A stretch of 64,000 nucleotides of DNA from Thioalkalivibrio thiocyanoxidans ARh2 (GCF_000385215.1 NZ_ARQK01000059.1:62001-126000); one strand, 5' to 3'. Counted from the first letter of the stretch, positions 28,497 to 36,847 are shown. Program-made: numbers and translations. The notes: generated by a model not told the origin, from the letters alone.

Positions 28497-29303
28497 ATGA
28501 CCGAATCGGCCGCCGCGTCTGCCGACGACCTCTTCCGCGTGGGCACACGCGAGTTCACCTCCCGCCTGCTGGTGGGTACCGGCAAGTACCGCGATCTTGA
28601 CCAGACCCGTGATGCCATCGAGGCCAGCGGGGCGGAGATCGTCACGGTCGCGATCCGCCGCACCAACATCGGCCAGAACCCGGACGAGCCCAACCTGCTG
28701 GACGTGATCTCGCCGGAGCGCTACACGCTGCTGCCGAACACAGCCGGCTGCTTCACCGCCGATGACGCGATCCGTACCTGCCGTCTGGCGCGCGAGCTGC
28801 TGGACGGCCACAACCTGGTGAAGCTGGAGGTCCTGGGCGACGAGAAGACCCTGTACCCGGACGCGTTCGAGACCGTGAAGGCCGCGGAGATCCTGGTGGC
28901 CGAGGGCTTTGACGTGATGGTCTACACGACGGACGACCCGCTGCTGGCCCGGCGGCTGGAGGACATCGGCTGCCAGGCGATCATGCCGCTGGCCGCCCCG
29001 ATCGGCTCCGGGCTGGGCATCCAGAACCGCTACAACATCCGCGAGATCGTCGAAAACGCCCAGGTGCCGGTGCTGGTCGATGCCGGCGTCGGTACGGCCT
29101 CGGATGCCTCGATCGCGATGGAGCTGGGCTGCGACGGGGTGCTGATGAATACCGCCATCGCGGCCGCCGACGACCCGGTGATGATGGCCTCGGCCATGCG
29201 CCACGCGATCATCGCCGGGCGCCAGGCCTATCGCGCCGGGCGCATGGCGCCGCGCCGCTACGCCTCGGCCTCCTCGCCACAGACCGGCCTGTTCTTCAGC
29301 TGA
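28497..29303 (+). CDS. thiG: Thiazole synthase ThiG
   Basis: This enzyme forms the thiamine thiazole phosphate from 1-deoxy-D-xylulose 5-phosphate, ThiS-thiocarboxylate and dehydroglycine. The 268-residue TIM barrel shows [21 protein letters not shown], the catalytic lysine in [10 protein letters not shown], and the phosphate-binding APIGSGLGI and [11 protein letters not shown]. The N-terminal 15 residues are an Ala-rich extension. trmB begins 2 bases after its stop. Confidence 0.97.
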   Translation: MTESAAASADDLFRVGTREFTSRLLVGTGKYRDLDQTRDAIEASGAEIVTVAIRRTNIGQNPDEPNLLDVISPERYTLLPNTAGCFTADDAIRTCRLARELLDGHNLVKLEVLGDEKTLYPDAFETVKAAEILVAEGFDVMVYTTDDPLLARRLEDIGCQAIMPLAAPIGSGLGIQNRYNIREIVENAQVPVLVDAGVGTASDASIAMELGCDGVLMNTAIAAADDPVMMASAMRHAIIAGRQAYRAGRMAPRRYASASSPQTGLFFS

Positions 29304-29305
29304 GC

Positions 29306-30034
29306 ATGAGTGAGTCTGCCGATTCGACTTCCGGCGACAAGCCGTTCTACCGCCGTATCCGCAGTTTCGTGCGCCGCGAGGGGCGGCTGACGGCGGGGCA
29401 GCAGCGCGCCCTGGACGAGCTGTTGCCCCGCTTCGGGCTCGCACTGCCGGAGCCCGCGGCACCGCTGGACCTGGCGGCCGTCTTCGGTCGCGAGGCGCCA
29501 GTCACGCTGGAGATCGGTTTTGGTGACGGCGAGAGCCTGGCCGAGCAGGCCGCACAGAACCCGGAGCGCGATTACATCGGCACCGAGGTCCATCGCCCGG
29601 GGGTGGGTCACCTGCTGCGCGAGGTGGAACGGCGCGGCCTGACCAATGTGCGCGTCTCCGACCACGATGCCGTGGAACTGCTGGAGCACTACATCGCGCC
29701 GGGCGCCCTGGACGGGATGCAGGTGTATTTCCCCGACCCCTGGCACAAGAAGCGCCACCACAAGCGCCGCCTGATCCAGCCGCCGTTTGTGCGCCTGCTG
29801 GCCTCGCGCATGCGCCCGGGCGGGCGGCTGCATCTGGCCACCGACTGGGCCGAGTACGCCGAACACATGATGGCGGTAATGGAGGAATGCGCACCGTGGT
29901 TCGAGCCGGATGGTCCGGTGCCGGCCCCGGGGCGGCCGCCGGAGCGCCCGGTGACCAAGTTCGAACGGCGCGGCGAGCGGCGCGGCCACGCGGTAGCGGA
30001 TCTGCTCTACCGGCGCACGGACGCCGAGGCCTGA
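29306..30034 (+). CDS. trmB: tRNA (guanine-N7)-methyltransferase TrmB
   Basis: It methylates G46 in the tRNA variable loop. The 242-residue Rossmann-type enzyme has the SAM site LEIGFGDGESLAEQA, GTEVHRPGVGHLL, and the signature VYFPDPWHKKRHHKRRL. The C-terminal KFERRGERRGH is typical. It is the third gene of thiS-thiG-trmB, with a tight junction that implies co-expression. The N-terminal 60 residues include a basic RNA-binding stretch (RIRSFVRREGRLT). Confidence 0.96.
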   Translation: MSESADSTSGDKPFYRRIRSFVRREGRLTAGQQRALDELLPRFGLALPEPAAPLDLAAVFGREAPVTLEIGFGDGESLAEQAAQNPERDYIGTEVHRPGVGHLLREVERRGLTNVRVSDHDAVELLEHYIAPGALDGMQVYFPDPWHKKRHHKRRLIQPPFVRLLASRMRPGGRLHLATDWAEYAEHMMAVMEECAPWFEPDGPVPAPGRPPERPVTKFERRGERRGHAVADLLYRRTDAEA

Positions 30035-30059
30035 CAGGTTCAGGGCCTCCCCGGGCGGC

Positions 30060-31400
30060 TCAGGCCTCGTCCATCCACCAGGCGCTGACCGCGCCGGCCA
30101 GGCTCATCAGCGCGAGCACAAAGATCGCGGCCTCCGTGCCCGCGAGCTGCGCCAGCAGCCCGAACAGCCCGCCCACGAGCAGCAGTGCCCCGATCACGGT
30201 ATTGCTGACGGCGGTGAACGCGGCGCGGGTCTTCTCGGTGGCCATGTCGACCAGATAGGTCTTGCGCCCCAGCCGCACGCCGGCATGGCTGACCCCCAGC
30301 AGGAAGAACAGCACGGCATAGATCACCCCGCCCGGCACCAGCGCCGAGCCGGTATCCACCGGCGCGAACCAGACACTCAGCGCAACCAGGATGCCGAGCC
30401 CCGCGGCCAGAAGGCCCGAAAGGATCAGTACCCAGCGAGAGGAGCGATCGGACAGGCGCCCCCAGACCGGGGCGCTGACCGCCGAGGCCAGCCCGCTGGC
30501 CAGGATCAGCAGCCCCAGCGTGCCCAGATCCCCCGAGGTCGCATCCTCCGCCAGCAGGACGTAGAACGGCAGGGCCAGGGCCGTGCTCATCAGCAGTGCG
30601 CGGGTGAACACGAAATGCCCGAACGCGCGGTCGGTCCACAGCAGGCGCACCGAGGACAGGGCCTGGGTGATTGCATTGCCGCCGCCCTCGGTCGAGCCCG
30701 GTGCCTCGCGCAGGCGGGTGAAGGTCGCGGCCGCCACCCACCAGGCCCCGGCGGAGGCAGCCAGCAGGGCGACGAATACGCCAATACCGGCATCCTCGAG
30801 GTTCGCCAGGGTCAGATAGACCCCCAGCCCCAGCGTGAAGAAACCGGCCAGCGAGGCGGCATAGCCCATCACCGTGCCGCGGCGCTGCTTGGCAATCGTC
30901 TTGCCGAGCACGTCCTTCGAGGCCACCGAATTGATCCCGCGCGCCAGCGCGAACACGGTCAGCAGCCCGAGGATTGCCCAGCCCGCGGCTGTGCCCTCCA
31001 GGGTCAGGGCGACGATCGCCATCCCGGCAACCGCCAGGCCCGAGAGCACCGAGCCCAGGATCCAGAACCCCTTGCGGATGGCGCGGCGGCGAATGGAGGC
31101 GGCGACGAACAGCTGCGGGAGCAGCGAGCCGGATTCGCGGATCGGGACCAGGAAGCCGGCAAACGCGGCCGGGGCACCCAGTGCCCCCAGCAGCCAGGCC
31201 AGCACCAGCCGTGCCGAGGCCAGCTCGTCGCCGATCTTGCTCAGCGTGTTGGAGATCAGGTGGACGAAGAAGTTGACCGGCTGCGCGCGGCAGGCATCCT
31301 CCGGGATGTCCTTGCAGACGCGCGCGTCCTCCTCCCCGGCGATGGTCTCGTACAGGTGCAGGATCGGACGCGGCAGCTTTTCCGAATCGGTCTCGGCCAT
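30060..31400 (-). CDS. MFS transporter
   Basis: The 446-residue protein has about 12 hydrophobic segments from residue 60 onward and the MFS loop motif GRLSDRSSRWV between mid-protein helices. The first 55 residues are hydrophilic, including an unusual cysteine-containing stretch (DARVCKDIPEDACR) before the first helix. It belongs to a divergent MFS group; the substrate cannot be inferred. It is convergent with trmB, and a REP-like repeat lies between its start and the metA stop. It probably acts in the inner membrane. Confidence 0.8.
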   Translation of the reverse strand: MAETDSEKLPRPILHLYETIAGEEDARVCKDIPEDACRAQPVNFFVHLISNTLSKIGDELASARLVLAWLLGALGAPAAFAGFLVPIRESGSLLPQLFVAASIRRRAIRKGFWILGSVLSGLAVAGMAIVALTLEGTAAGWAILGLLTVFALARGINSVASKDVLGKTIAKQRRGTVMGYAASLAGFFTLGLGVYLTLANLEDAGIGVFVALLAASAGAWWVAAATFTRLREAPGSTEGGGNAITQALSSVRLLWTDRAFGHFVFTRALLMSTALALPFYVLLAEDATSGDLGTLGLLILASGLASAVSAPVWGRLSDRSSRWVLILSGLLAAGLGILVALSVWFAPVDTGSALVPGGVIYAVLFFLLGVSHAGVRLGRKTYLVDMATEKTRAAFTAVSNTVIGALLLVGGLFGLLAQLAGTEAAIFVLALMSLAGAVSAWWMDEA

Positions 31401-31424
31401 GGGTACCTTTGGTTGCCAAGGAGG

Positions 31425-31475
31425 CTCCTCGCGCTGTCACTGCGAGGAGCGAAACGACGAAGCAATCAATTCTCG
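31425..31475 (+). repeat. REP-like element GTCAC-TGCGAGGAGCGAA type
   Basis: The unit reads GTCACTGCGAGGAGCGAAAC then GACGAAGCAATC, the widespread proteobacterial GTCATTGCGAGGAGCGAAGC-type repeat. It also forms a hairpin from CTCCTCGC (31425-31432) and GCGAGGAG (31442-31449). It sits between the MFS gene and metA. Confidence 0.65.
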
Positions 31476-31532
31476 AAGCAACCGGCCCCTGCTCTGCCGC
31501 GTCGCATCCGCGAAATGAGGGAGCGGACGGGG

Positions 31533-32603
31533 TTAGCGCCGGCCGGCGAGCGGGTCGTTCGGGTCGACGCTGTCGCGAAACGGCTTGCGCCGGTCGAGGT
31601 TCGTCAGCTGGTAGACGTTCCCCAGCCAGTTGTTCATTACCGCCAGCGCCGTGTCGTGCCAGGTGTTGTCCAGGCGGTCGAGCAGCAGTGCCTCCGGCAG
31701 TGCCGGGATCTCGGTGCAGTGCTCGACGGCGGCCTCCACGTGTTCGCGGTGCTCGTCGAGGATCGCGGCGGCCTGCGGCAGCAGGTAGTTTTCCGGCAGC
31801 GGCGGATAGGTCTCGCGCTCGCCCTGGATGTAGCGCACGACCTCGCGCTTGTACTCCTTGAGCAGGCTGATCGAGTCGTACTCCGGGTGCCCCTGGAAAA
31901 AGACCATGCGGAAACCATCCGGCGACGCGCCCAGGTGAATGCCGGCGTCCTCGCTCTCGACCAGTACGCGCAGCCCGTGGCGCTCGAACTGCTCGCGCGA
32001 GACATCGTTGTAGCGCGAGTGCGGCACGTCGAAACGCGTGTTCACGCCGGTGACCAGCGGGTGGCCGCGGTCCACCACGCGGTGCGGGAACACGCCCCAC
32101 AGCTTCTCGCCCATGTGGCGGCGATGCTCGCCATAGCGCGCCTGCAGCACGGCGTGGGTGGCGAGGCAGGAGCACAGCGTGGAGGTCACGTTGTCCCAGG
32201 CCCAGTCGACGACCTCCGCCAGCGGCTCCCAGAACGGCTCCAGCGCCAGATCGGGCTGGGTCACGTTGGCCCCGGTGATGATCAGCGCGTCGAGGCCCTC
32301 CTTCTTCAGGTCCTCGAAGTCCTCGTAGTAGTGCTTGATGTGATCGCGCCCCTTCGGTCCGCGCTTGAGCTGCGGCAGGGTGAAGGGGTGGATGTAGAAC
32401 TGCGCGATCTGGTTGCTCTCGCCGATCAGGCGGAAGAACTGGCGCTCGGTGGCCGCCAGGGCGGCGTCCGGCATCATGTTCAGCAGCCCGATATGCAGTG
32501 CGCGGATCTCCTGCTGCTGGGCGAAGTCGCTGGGCAGTACGGTCTCGCCTTCGCTCTTCAGGCGGGCGAAGGTAGGCAGGTCGGAGTGGGCAACGAGTGG
32601 CAT
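31533..32603 (-). CDS. metA: Homoserine O-succinyltransferase-family enzyme (MetA-type)
   Basis: It activates the hydroxyl of L-homoserine with an acyl-CoA in methionine synthesis. The 356-residue glutaminase-like fold includes IGLLNMMPDAALAATERQF, the nucleophile region NVTSTLCSCLATHAV with likely catalytic Cys146, and FFQGHPEYDSIS with the His-x-Glu pair of the triad. The Cys-region differs from the HICWGAQ of E. coli. Acyl donor (acetyl or succinyl) cannot be decided from sequence here. Its first base is the last base of the upstream ATPase gene, so the two are tightly coupled. Confidence 0.9.
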   Translation of the reverse strand: MPLVAHSDLPTFARLKSEGETVLPSDFAQQQEIRALHIGLLNMMPDAALAATERQFFRLIGESNQIAQFYIHPFTLPQLKRGPKGRDHIKHYYEDFEDLKKEGLDALIITGANVTQPDLALEPFWEPLAEVVDWAWDNVTSTLCSCLATHAVLQARYGEHRRHMGEKLWGVFPHRVVDRGHPLVTGVNTRFDVPHSRYNDVSREQFERHGLRVLVESEDAGIHLGASPDGFRMVFFQGHPEYDSISLLKEYKREVVRYIQGERETYPPLPENYLLPQAAAILDEHREHVEAAVEHCTEIPALPEALLLDRLDNTWHDTALAVMNNWLGNVYQLTNLDRRKPFRDSVDPNDPLAGRR

Positions 32604-33454
32604 TACAGTCGCGCCTCCCGTTCCAGGGCCATGCAGACCAGGTCATCGAAGTCCGTGGCGTTGCGGACCTGTGCCAGCTCCGTGGTGCTGATGGTGTAGC
32701 CGTGCGCCTCGGCGATCGCCTCGTAGCGCGGCAGACGCGCGCGGAACAGGCGCGAGAACACCCAGCGCACAAAGGCGTCCGGGTCGATCTGGGCGACATA
32801 GTCCAGCCCCTCGTCGCGCATGTACTCGGCCAGCTGCTGGTCGAGGAAGGCCTCGCGGTAGTACAGCGGCTTCGGGTCGCGTTCCGCGCGCTCGATCAGC
32901 TGGCGCTCGTCCTCGTCGGTCGCCTTGATGTAGAGGATCAGCGTGTGCTCGGCGAGGGTCTCCAGCACGCCGGGGCTGTCCAGCTCGCAGACCGAGCCCC
33001 CGGCATCGTTGACGAAGTGCGGATACCCGAACAGCGTCTGCGACTTGTGGATGAAATCCGGCACGTCGAGCATCGCCTGCACCTCGGCCTCGTGGTGCAG
33101 GTTCTGGCGGCGCTTGAACTCGGTCAGCGGCAGCCCGCCCAGCTCCGGGTTGCCGAGCTTGCCGAGGAAGCTCGCGACCGGGTGCAGGTTGTCCACCGTG
33201 ATGTTGTTGATGATCTGGATCGAGTCCGAGCGCAGCAGGTCGCGCAGAAACGGCACGGCCATGGCCTGCGCCTTGATGTTGTCCAGGATCGGCTCGCTCA
33301 GGTAGCGCGTGCCAATGCGGTAGTCGCCCGAGTAGTGGAACCACTCCTCGCGCCGGAGCATGTTGGACAGGCGTGTCTTGCCGACACCGGACATCCCCAG
33401 CAGGGTGATCCGGCGGTGGTCGAGCTGGCGGTATTCTTCGGGCGAAAGGCGCAT
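32603..33454 (-). CDS. P-loop ATPase coupled to metA
   Basis: This 283-residue protein has a Walker A motif, LLGMSGVGKTRLSNML, at about residues 18-33. A conserved DNLHPVASFLGKLGNPELGG and a second conserved block, DFIHKSQTLFGYPHFVNDAGGSVCELD, follow. The latter resembles a kinase lid/base-recognition segment. TLILYIKATDEDERQLIER suggests a GTPase-like or deoxynucleoside-kinase-like core. I do not know a function. It shares one base with metA, which implies a joint role in methionine or sulfur metabolism, but that is inference. There are no membrane segments. Confidence 0.7.
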   Translation of the reverse strand: MRLSPEEYRQLDHRRITLLGMSGVGKTRLSNMLRREEWFHYSGDYRIGTRYLSEPILDNIKAQAMAVPFLRDLLRSDSIQIINNITVDNLHPVASFLGKLGNPELGGLPLTEFKRRQNLHHEAEVQAMLDVPDFIHKSQTLFGYPHFVNDAGGSVCELDSPGVLETLAEHTLILYIKATDEDERQLIERAERDPKPLYYREAFLDQQLAEYMRDEGLDYVAQIDPDAFVRWVFSRLFRARLPRYEAIAEAHGYTISTTELAQVRNATDFDDLVCMALEREARL

Positions 33455-33467
33455 GTCCGGGTTTCGG

Positions 33468-33614
33468 TTAACGTCGCAGGATGAACAGGATACCGGCGAT
33501 CACGGCCAGGCCGCTGATCACATAGTGGTCGTACTGAAACTGCAGCCCCAGCAGGCCGCGCAGGCCGAACAGGATCAGCCACGCGCCCAGCAGAATGTTT
33601 CCAAGCATGCGCAT
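33468..33614 (-). CDS. 48-residue two-helix membrane peptide
   Basis: An AAGGAG site ten bases upstream supports the ATG. The peptide has two hydrophobic helices, NILLGAWLILFGLRGLL and YVISGLAVIAGILFIL, joined by a short polar loop GLQFQYDHY. Small membrane proteins like this are common just upstream of cytoplasmic ATPases but carry no assigned role. It is 13 bp from the ATPase gene and may lead the metA operon. The MITE-like element begins 35 bases upstream and may lie between it and its original promoter. Confidence 0.6.
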   Translation of the reverse strand: MRMLGNILLGAWLILFGLRGLLGLQFQYDHYVISGLAVIAGILFILRR

Positions 33615-33648
33615 CCCTGCGGATCTCCTTCTTGATCGACGTGAATGT

Positions 33649-33936
33649 CTAGGGAGACGCTGATTTAATCGCGCGTCCGCGCTCGAGTCGCTTTTGCGTG
33701 CGAACAAGGCGCGGTGACTGCCGTGCAGTCATTCTGCACAAGGGAACCGCAACGCCGTTCCCGCGCAAAAGCGGCCGAGCCCCTGCTTTCAATGGCTTGT
33801 GGGGTTGGTGCCCCCTGTTCCCCGATCCTGCGTTGCGCCGCTTGCGGGTAGAACCACTACCCGCTGCACGACGCGCCTTGTCTCGAAAAACAGGGGGCAC
33901 CAACGCGGACGTGCGATTAAATCAGCGTCTCCCTAG
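33649..33936. mobile_element. MITE-like fold-back element with 33-bp terminal inverted repeats
   Basis: The ends are a 33-bp inverted repeat with one mismatch: CTAGGGAGACGCTGATTTAA at 33649-33668, continuing to 33681, and its complement at 33904-33936. CTAG at both outer ends may be a 4-bp target duplication, as IS5-group elements make. Inside are further paired arms: ACAAGGCGCG (33704-33713) with CGCGCCTTGT (33872-33881), GCTTTTGCG (33690-33698) with CGCAAAAGC (33764-33772), and a perfect 16-bp pair GTTGGTGCCCCCTGTT (33804-33819) with 33889-33904. No transposase frame is present. It is likely a non-autonomous transposable element, moved in trans if at all. Confidence 0.75.
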
Positions 33937-34496
33937 CGGATGAGTTGGCTTAGCTCGCGAAACTGCGGGTCGGCCGCGTCGCGCAGCCATTCGAACAGCA
34001 CCGATTCGTGGTTCGTGATGATGGCGCCGGCTGCACGCAGGCGCTCCAGCCCGTTGCGCTTGCGTGCGACGTCGCGCGAGCATACGCCGTCCTCGACGAC
34101 GAATACGGTCACGCCGGCGTCCAGCAGTTCCAGCGCCGTCTGCGTGACACAGATGTGGGTCTCGGCGCCGGTCAGGATGATCTGGTCGCCGCCGGTCAGG
34201 CGCGCGTGCAGGTCGTCCTCCGCACAGCAGGAGAAGGCCGTCTTGTCGGTCAGCGTGCCGTGTCCATCCAGTGCCTGCTGCAGGCTCGCGGCGACCTCGC
34301 CCAGCCCCTTCGGATACTGGCGCGAGACCTCGATCGGGATGCCCAGCTTGCGCGCGGCTTCGATCAGGCGTGCGGTGTGGCGTTCCACCGCCTCGCGTTC
34401 GCTGTCCGGCATTGCGGCCAGCAGCCGCTCCTGCAGGTCAATCAGGACCAGGCGGGAACGGGCTCGGTCGCAGCGGGCGCGCGGATCGGCCGTCAT
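33933..34496 (-). CDS. Isochorismatase-family cysteine hydrolase
   Basis: The 187-residue Rossmann-like hydrolase shows the triad of the family: Asp in LVLIDLQERLL, Lys in LTDKTAFSC, and Cys in GAETHICVTQTALELL. Members hydrolyse nicotinamide, ureidoacrylate, isochorismate or similar amides; the substrate here is unknown. It begins inside tolC (ATGA overlap), so it is the distal gene of that transcript. Its TAG stop is exactly the TAG of the CTAG at the right end of the MITE-like element, meaning the insertion landed on the stop codon without changing the protein. Confidence 0.85.
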   Translation of the reverse strand: MTADPRARCDRARSRLVLIDLQERLLAAMPDSEREAVERHTARLIEAARKLGIPIEVSRQYPKGLGEVAASLQQALDGHGTLTDKTAFSCCAEDDLHARLTGGDQIILTGAETHICVTQTALELLDAGVTVFVVEDGVCSRDVARKRNGLERLRAAGAIITNHESVLFEWLRDAADPQFRELSQLIR

Positions 34497-35845
34497 TGCT
34501 CCAGCAGCTGGTCAATCGATTCCAGGTCCGCGACGCTCAGGCGGCCGGCCGCACGCTGCAGGCGCAGGGAGTCGGCGAGAAAGCCGTAGCGGGCCTCGGC
34601 GTAATCGCGCTCGGCACGGAAGACCTCGCGCAGCGCCAGCAGCACGTCGACCTGGGTGCGCGTACCGACCTCGAATCCGGCCTCGGCCGACTCGAACGCG
34701 GCCTGGGTGGAGATCAGTGCCTGCTCCAGCGCACGCACGCGGGAGCTGTTCGCGATCACCGACAGGTAGGCGTTGCGGGTGTCCTGGGTGGTGCGGCGTT
34801 CAACGAGCGACTGGCCTTCCTGGGCGGCCTGGAAGTCCTCGCGCGCCTGCCGGGTCAGTGCGCTCACGCGCCCGCCGGTGTAGAACGGCATCTCGAGACG
34901 CACGCCGACCTGGGCTTCCGTGCCTTCGTTGAACAGCGGGCCCACGCCCTGCGCACCAGCACCGCCGTCATCGATGCCGTGGAAGCGGGTCTCGCTGACC
35001 GACGCGTTCAGGTTCAGTCGCGGGTGACCCTCGGCGCGCTGGCGCTGGATCTGCTCGCGGGCGGTCTCGGTCGTCAGGCGCTGGGCGGCCAGCTCCAGGT
35101 TGTTTTCGAGTGCGATGTCCACCCATGCCTGGGGATCGGCCGGCTCCGGCGGGGTCAGTTCCGCATCCTCGCGCAGCACGTCGAGCTCGTCCCAGTAGGT
35201 GTTGGTGATGACCGCCAGCTGCTCGCGCGCCACGTCCAGCTGGTTTTCGGCGGCGATGCGCTCGGCCTCGGCGATGTCGCGCTGGGCCTGGGCCTCTTTC
35301 ACGTCGGTGCTGGCGATCAGGCCCACCTCGAAGCGGCGTTCGGTCTGCTCCAGCTGGCGCTCGATGGCCTCGAGCTCCGCCTCGCGAAAGGCCAGCGTCT
35401 CCTGTGCAACCAGCACATCGAAGTAGGCCTCGGAGACGCGCAGGATGAGGTCCTGGCGGGCCGCATCCAGCTCCGCCTCCGCGCGGGCGATCTCGAGGTC
35501 GGCCTGGGTCAGTTCAATGAAATTGCGCCGGTCGTAGAGGCTCTGCATCAGCGACACGCCAAAGCTGGTCTGACGCCCGTCGAAGCTGGGCTGGTCGCGG
35601 TAGTCGTTGTAGAAGGCGCCGGCCTCGGCGTCGCCGGTGATCTGGGGCAGGAACGCGGAGCGTGCGATCGGACGGTTCTCGAGCACGCTGCGATACTCGG
35701 CCTTGGCCGCGCGCAGCTCGGCGTCTTCCGTGGCGGCGCGTTCGTAGACCTCGAGGAGGCTGGCGGCCGAGGCGGGATTTGCCACCAGCAGGGCAATGCC
35801 GGCGGCGGCCAGCGTGGAAGAGATGCGTTTGACGGACCAGTTCAT
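34493..35845 (-). CDS. tolC: TolC family outer-membrane efflux protein
   Basis: The 450-residue protein has a signal peptide (1-27, ending NPASA), then the TolC repeat structure of two halves: LLEVYERAATEDAELRAAKA opens the first and WVDIALENNLELAAQRL the second. Long coiled-coil helices rich in Glu/Gln/Ala alternate with short beta segments such as SFGVSLMQSLYDRR and VGVRLEMPFYTGGRV. It forms the outer-membrane duct for type I secretion and RND pumps. Its stop overlaps the isochorismatase-family gene, and the PCMT-like gene lies 119 bp upstream, a neighbour often seen next to tolC. Confidence 0.93.
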   Translation of the reverse strand: MNWSVKRISSTLAAAGIALLVANPASAASLLEVYERAATEDAELRAAKAEYRSVLENRPIARSAFLPQITGDAEAGAFYNDYRDQPSFDGRQTSFGVSLMQSLYDRRNFIELTQADLEIARAEAELDAARQDLILRVSEAYFDVLVAQETLAFREAELEAIERQLEQTERRFEVGLIASTDVKEAQAQRDIAEAERIAAENQLDVAREQLAVITNTYWDELDVLREDAELTPPEPADPQAWVDIALENNLELAAQRLTTETAREQIQRQRAEGHPRLNLNASVSETRFHGIDDGGAGAQGVGPLFNEGTEAQVGVRLEMPFYTGGRVSALTRQAREDFQAAQEGQSLVERRTTQDTRNAYLSVIANSSRVRALEQALISTQAAFESAEAGFEVGTRTQVDVLLALREVFRAERDYAEARYGFLADSLRLQRAAGRLSVADLESIDQLLEQ

Positions 35846-35964
35846 CGGCGCGGCTTCCTGAACGGACGGGAAAGCCCCATCGTAGGGAAACGCCGCGCAA
35901 TGTGCACGCGGATCCGTGTTTCCCGGATGGGAGCCCCGGCATGCGAGCTGCCGGGGACGGGGCG

Positions 35965-36621
35965 TCAGAATTCGAACGCGGGCTTCGGCTCGAACCCGAC
36001 CAGCGGCTCCACGCGGGTCTCGAACAGGACGTCGTGGCGGACGCTGTCCTCGGTGGTGCGGGTGATCAGGTTGGCATGCATGATCGGGCCGTCCCCGGTG
36101 ATCACGAACAACCGGCCGCCCAGGGTCAGGTAGCGCTCGAGGAAGTCGTTGTATTCCGTCATCGCGCCGGTCACCACGATCACGTCATAGCGCTCGCGCG
36201 GCGGAGCCCACTCGGTCGTCACCGTGGCGGTGCGCAGGCTGGTGTTGTCCAGGCCGAGATCCACCAGCGTGTTGCGCGCCTTCAAGCGCAGTTCGTCGAC
36301 GCGCTCGATGGAGTCGACATGTGCGGCCAGGCGCGCCAGGCAGGCGGTGACATAGCCGGAGCCGGTGCCGATCTCCAGTGCCGTCTCGGTCGGCTGCGCG
36401 CCGGCGGCCTGCAGCAGCCTTCCGATCACGACGGGTGGCAGGGTGTGCGCGCCATGGCCCAGCGGGATCTCGGAGTCCGCGTACGCCAGGGCCTTGTAGG
36501 CGTCCGGCATGAAGCGTTCGCGCGGGAGCGTTTCCATCACGTCCAGCACGCGCATGTCCAGCACCTCCCAGGGGCGGACCTGCTGTTCGACCATGTTCAT
36601 CCGGGCCTTGGCGAAATCCAT
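35965..36621 (-). CDS. Protein-L-isoaspartate O-methyltransferase-like protein
   Basis: The 218 residues begin MDFAKARMNMVEQQVRPWEV, the hallmark of the tolC-linked PCMT group, and contain the SAM-binding ALEIGTGSGYVTACLA and IERVDEL. The active-site region GHGAHTLPPVVIGRLL is close to the PCMT pattern, but the usual threonine-serine repair motif is altered, so true isoaspartate repair is uncertain. The start is chosen from a GAGGA site; an upstream ATG would read through REP-like sequence. It is cytoplasmic and lies upstream of tolC on the same strand. Confidence 0.85.
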   Translation of the reverse strand: MDFAKARMNMVEQQVRPWEVLDMRVLDVMETLPRERFMPDAYKALAYADSEIPLGHGAHTLPPVVIGRLLQAAGAQPTETALEIGTGSGYVTACLARLAAHVDSIERVDELRLKARNTLVDLGLDNTSLRTATVTTEWAPPRERYDVIVVTGAMTEYNDFLERYLTLGGRLFVITGDGPIMHANLITRTTEDSVRHDVLFETRVEPLVGFEPKPAFEF

Positions 36622-36686
36622 CGCGGTGTCCTCGAGTACGTCAATAGCGGCGAAAGAGTACGTTCGCGCGCGCAAGCAAGCAAGTT

Positions 36687-36847
36687 GTAGGAGGCCAGCC
36701 CTCTGGCCGATTGAATCTGGCCAACACTCCAATCGCAGAGGAGACTCGACCCCTGCGGGGTGCGGGGACAGAACCGGTGCCTAAACCAAGCCTCTGGCCG
36801 AATGGGGCCTGATCAACTTCCTATCGGCCAGAGGGCTGGCCTCCTAC
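36687..36847. repeat. 161-bp element bounded by a perfect 25-bp inverted repeat
   Basis: GTAGGAGGCCAGCCCTCTGG, continuing to 36711, is repeated exactly in inverted orientation at 36823-36847. Each arm is itself palindromic (GGCCAG/CTGGCC), like GTAGGAG-type REP units. A partial extra copy CCTCTGGCCGAAT lies inside at 36791-36803. The right arm contains the cca stop codon. It fills the gap between cca and the PCMT-like gene. Confidence 0.75.

Noticed and set aside
33649-33936. A small protein encoded across the MITE-like element (84 codons, minus strand)
   Set aside because: The frame follows the inverted repeats, is Arg-rich, has no ribosome site and overlaps repeat structure; the element looks non-coding.
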